In this document: positions 22,555-24,404 of the stretch, piece after piece
Layout of the letters: the number at the start of each line of letters is the position of its first letter
Numbering within the stretch: the stretch's first letter is position 1
NCBI RefSeq assembly: GCF_002453355.1
Contig: NZ_DKGQ01000053.1
Location: forward strand, 1 to 24,404
Source of the DNA: Psychrobacter sp. UBA6766
GTDB lineage: Bacteria > Pseudomonadota > Gammaproteobacteria > Pseudomonadales > Moraxellaceae
Direction of reading: 5' to 3'
Length of the DNA stretch: 24,404 nt
Program-made: the position numbers and the translations under genes
Notes under the pieces: model-generated
The model's database searches: none
Told to the model about the DNA's origin: nothing
The model's input: the letters and a program-made list of their open reading frames with translations, nothing else

Positions 22555-23256
22555 CTAATCGTCTAACCACAGCTTTAAAGGTAGAGCAGGTAAATAAGAA
22601 GTTTTAGCATCATCTACTTGGTCATTTAAATTAATGACACCATTTGCGATCAGTAATATCGTCCATGGTAAAAGTTGATGCTCAGCCTTTTGCACACGGA
22701 ATTGTAAACTAGCAGCGTCCTCTTTTTGTCTGACTTCTAACATGGCTTGGGTCAAAACTGCACCGGCATCGAGCTCAGCGGTGACCACATGAATACTACA
22801 ACCATGATGACGTTCACCTGCTTGAATGGCGCGCTGATGGGTATCAAGACCTTTATAAGCAGGCAGCAGAGCAGGGTGCAGATTGATCATCGGAGCAGGC
22901 GCATTATCGATAAATGAGCTACTCAAAACCCGCATAAATCCTGCTAAAACAATCAAATCAGGTTGCCAAGAGATTAATTGAGCATTGGCATGGGTTTCAA
23001 AGGTTTTGATTCCCATACGTTTGCCGCTAGCAACGTGAGATAAGATGGCAACTGGAATAGCAGCATCTTTCGCACGTGTGATGGCATAGGCATCTTCACG
23101 GTTACTAATGACGCCAACGATTTCAATCGGTAGCGCCGTAGCTTGCATGGCATTTATCAATACTTGCAGATTACTACCACTACCAGACACTAAGACGGCT
23201 ACGCGTAACGGCTGAGCTGTTTTTTTCGAAAGGTTTTTTAGGTTGTCGTCTGACAT
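22555..23256 (-). CDS. purN: Phosphoribosylglycinamide formyltransferase
   Basis: Transfers a formyl group from 10-formyltetrahydrofolate to glycinamide ribonucleotide, third step of purine synthesis. The 233-residue protein has the phosphate loop SGSGSNL at 24-30, VLAGFMR near 103-109, and the catalytic trio Asn125 and His127 (INLHPALLPAYKG) and Asp163 (ELDAGAV). E. coli PurN is 212 residues; the extra length is an N-terminal polar tail of about 16 residues (SDDNLKNLSKKTAQP) and a few C-terminal residues. The start ATG shares its A with the TAA stop of purM, so translation is probably coupled. This is the usual purM-purN order. Confidence 0.97.
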   Translation of the reverse strand: MSDDNLKNLSKKTAQPLRVAVLVSGSGSNLQVLINAMQATALPIEIVGVISNREDAYAITRAKDAAIPVAILSHVASGKRMGIKTFETHANAQLISWQPDLIVLAGFMRVLSSSFIDNAPAPMINLHPALLPAYKGLDTHQRAIQAGERHHGCSIHVVTAELDAGAVLTQAMLEVRQKEDAASLQFRVQKAEHQLLPWTILLIANGVINLNDQVDDAKTSYLPALPLKLWLDD

Positions 23257-24305
23257 TAACGGTATACCACTGCGTCCGCTTCACGGCTAACCATTTCACC
23301 CAATTTCCAAGCTTTCTCGCCCGCATCATTTAATGTTTTAATAGCACTTTCTGCTTTATCTTTAGGCACGACGATAACAAAACCGACGCCGCAGTTAAAG
23401 GTGCGGTACATCTCGCTTTGTTCAATATTGCCTTGGGTTTGAAGCCAAGTGAATAACTCTGAAAACTGCCAACTAGCAGTATCAATACTAGCGGCTAAAT
23501 TGTCCGGTAATACGCGTGGCAAGTTATCTGTTAAACCGCCACCCGTAATATGTGACATAGCGTGTAGCGCTGAGCTACCAAGGGTATCTTGCAACGCTTT
23601 AATCGCTTTCACATAGATACGGGTCGGTGCCATCAGCGCGTCTTGAATAGGCTGGGCGTCTAATTGCTCATCGCTTGTCGTCACATCAACGCCGCTGACT
23701 TCGATGACTTTGCGAACCAGTGAGTAGCCATTAGAATGCGCGCCACTTGAAGCAAGGGCAATCAACACATCGCCCTCGCTCACGTTTTTGCCAGTGATGA
23801 CTTCCGCTTCTTCAACCACGCCAACACAGAATCCCGCTAGGTCATAATCATCATCTTGATACATGCCTGGCATCTCAGCGGTTTCGCCGCCGATAAGCGC
23901 ACAATTTGATAATTTACAGCCTTCGCCAATACCCGTGACAACAGTCGCTGCGACATCAACGTCGAGCTTGCCAGTCGCGTAATAATCTAAGAAAAATAAT
24001 GGCTCAGCACCGCAAACCAATAAATCATTGACGCACATAGCAACCAAGTCGATACCAATGGTATCGTGGCGATTTAACTGCAATGCCAGTTTGAGTTTGG
24101 TGCCAACACCGTCCGTTCCCGACACCAACAGCGGTGAGGTGTAACCAGTTGGAATACGACAAAGCGCCCCAAATCCGCCAAGTCCGCCTACAACCTCAGG
24201 ACGAGAGGTGGCTTTTGCCACTGATTTAATACGTTGAACCAACGCATCGCCAGCATCAATATCAACGCCAGCATCTTTGTAGCTTAAAGAAGGCTTGTTA
24301 CTCAT
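23256..24305 (-). CDS. purM: Phosphoribosylformylglycinamidine cyclo-ligase (AIR synthetase)
   Basis: ATP-dependent ring closure forming aminoimidazole ribonucleotide, fifth step of purine synthesis. The protein has 349 residues from the chosen start (E. coli 345). Motifs: SLSYKDAGVDIDAG at the start, GLGGFGALCRIP near 41-52, GTDGVGTKLKLA near 64-75, MCVNDLLVCGAEPLFFLDY, GGETAEMPGMY, SGAHSNGYSLVRK and HITGGGLTDNLPR. An ATG two codons upstream (24311) is possible. 24305 is preferred because MSNKPSLSYKDAG aligns residue for residue with the E. coli start and a GTGAG lies 6 bases before it, whereas it would be too close to 24311. It overlaps purN by one base and its promoter lies at the right edge. 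Confidence 0.97.
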   Translation of the reverse strand: MSNKPSLSYKDAGVDIDAGDALVQRIKSVAKATSRPEVVGGLGGFGALCRIPTGYTSPLLVSGTDGVGTKLKLALQLNRHDTIGIDLVAMCVNDLLVCGAEPLFFLDYYATGKLDVDVAATVVTGIGEGCKLSNCALIGGETAEMPGMYQDDDYDLAGFCVGVVEEAEVITGKNVSEGDVLIALASSGAHSNGYSLVRKVIEVSGVDVTTSDEQLDAQPIQDALMAPTRIYVKAIKALQDTLGSSALHAMSHITGGGLTDNLPRVLPDNLAASIDTASWQFSELFTWLQTQGNIEQSEMYRTFNCGVGFVIVVPKDKAESAIKTLNDAGEKAWKLGEMVSREADAVVYR

Positions 24306-24389
24306 GGTCATCTCACAAATTTTATAGGGAATGAAGGTCGGTCAGTAGAAAAGCGGATCGGTCGTGTTAATTTTGCAGATAGTGCGCGC

Positions 24390-24395
24390 ATTATA
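24390..24395 (-). promoter_or_regulatory. -10 element of the purM-purN promoter
   Basis: A perfect TATAAT on the minus strand (GGGTATAATGCGCGC). The -35 would fall just outside the window. The 24312-24389 leader contains no gene, and I do not see a clear PurR-type site in what is visible. Confidence 0.6.
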
Positions 24396-24404
24396 CCCAA
24401 AAAT

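Overview
The window reads as a chromosomal stretch of a gamma-proteobacterium of the family Moraxellaceae, most likely Psychrobacter. The basis is protein-level recognition of several products: a long-form isocitrate lyase with a KQCGH active site, a short signal-less YkuD protein like one known from Acinetobacter, and an RNase T with a long N-terminal tail. The moderate, AT-leaning base composition with AT-rich intergenic DNA also fits. This assignment is inference; there is no rRNA in the window. I see no insertion sequence, prophage, integrase or CRISPR array.

Layout, left to right. (1) 258-7602, all on the plus strand: an envelope, division and central-metabolism run (kdsA, eno, ftsB, ispD), interrupted between kdsA and eno by a copper block: a cysteine-free relative of the copper chaperone, the chaperone CopZ, and the copper-exporting ATPase CopA. 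(2) 8032-8655: a BLUF-type blue-light sensor with a predicted C-terminal membrane anchor and a TTG start. (3) 8804-11406, minus strand: tRNA-Glu(UUC) with a near-consensus promoter, a small basic membrane protein, RNase T and dihydroorotase PyrC. (4) 11771-13009: argG, divergent from pyrC. (5) 13276-17059: an unrecognised single-pass membrane protein, a cytoplasmic YkuD-fold L,D-peptidase-like protein and a CYTH-CHAD protein. (6) 17320-20617: isocitrate lyase aceA divergent from a LysR regulator, with a 22-bp-period tandem repeat between them. (7) 21008-24305: a succinate-semialdehyde-type aldehyde dehydrogenase, then the overlapping purM-purN pair on the minus strand, closed by back-to-back terminators.

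Most genes are housekeeping: lipid A core precursor (Kdo), glycolysis, isoprenoids, arginine, pyrimidine, purine, glyoxylate shunt, tRNA. The less ordinary content is the copper block with its degenerate HMA protein, the membrane-tethered BLUF protein, the signal-less YkuD protein, and several structured or repetitive intergenic elements: a 17-bp-period array in pyrC/argG, a 22-bp pair in aceA/lysR, a perfect 19-bp duplication before the dehydrogenase, and several long-range stems. I did not find an obvious new multi-gene system. Start codons for pyrC, purM, the CYTH-CHAD gene, the YkuD gene and the small membrane protein were moved to internal ATGs, for the reasons given in each entry.
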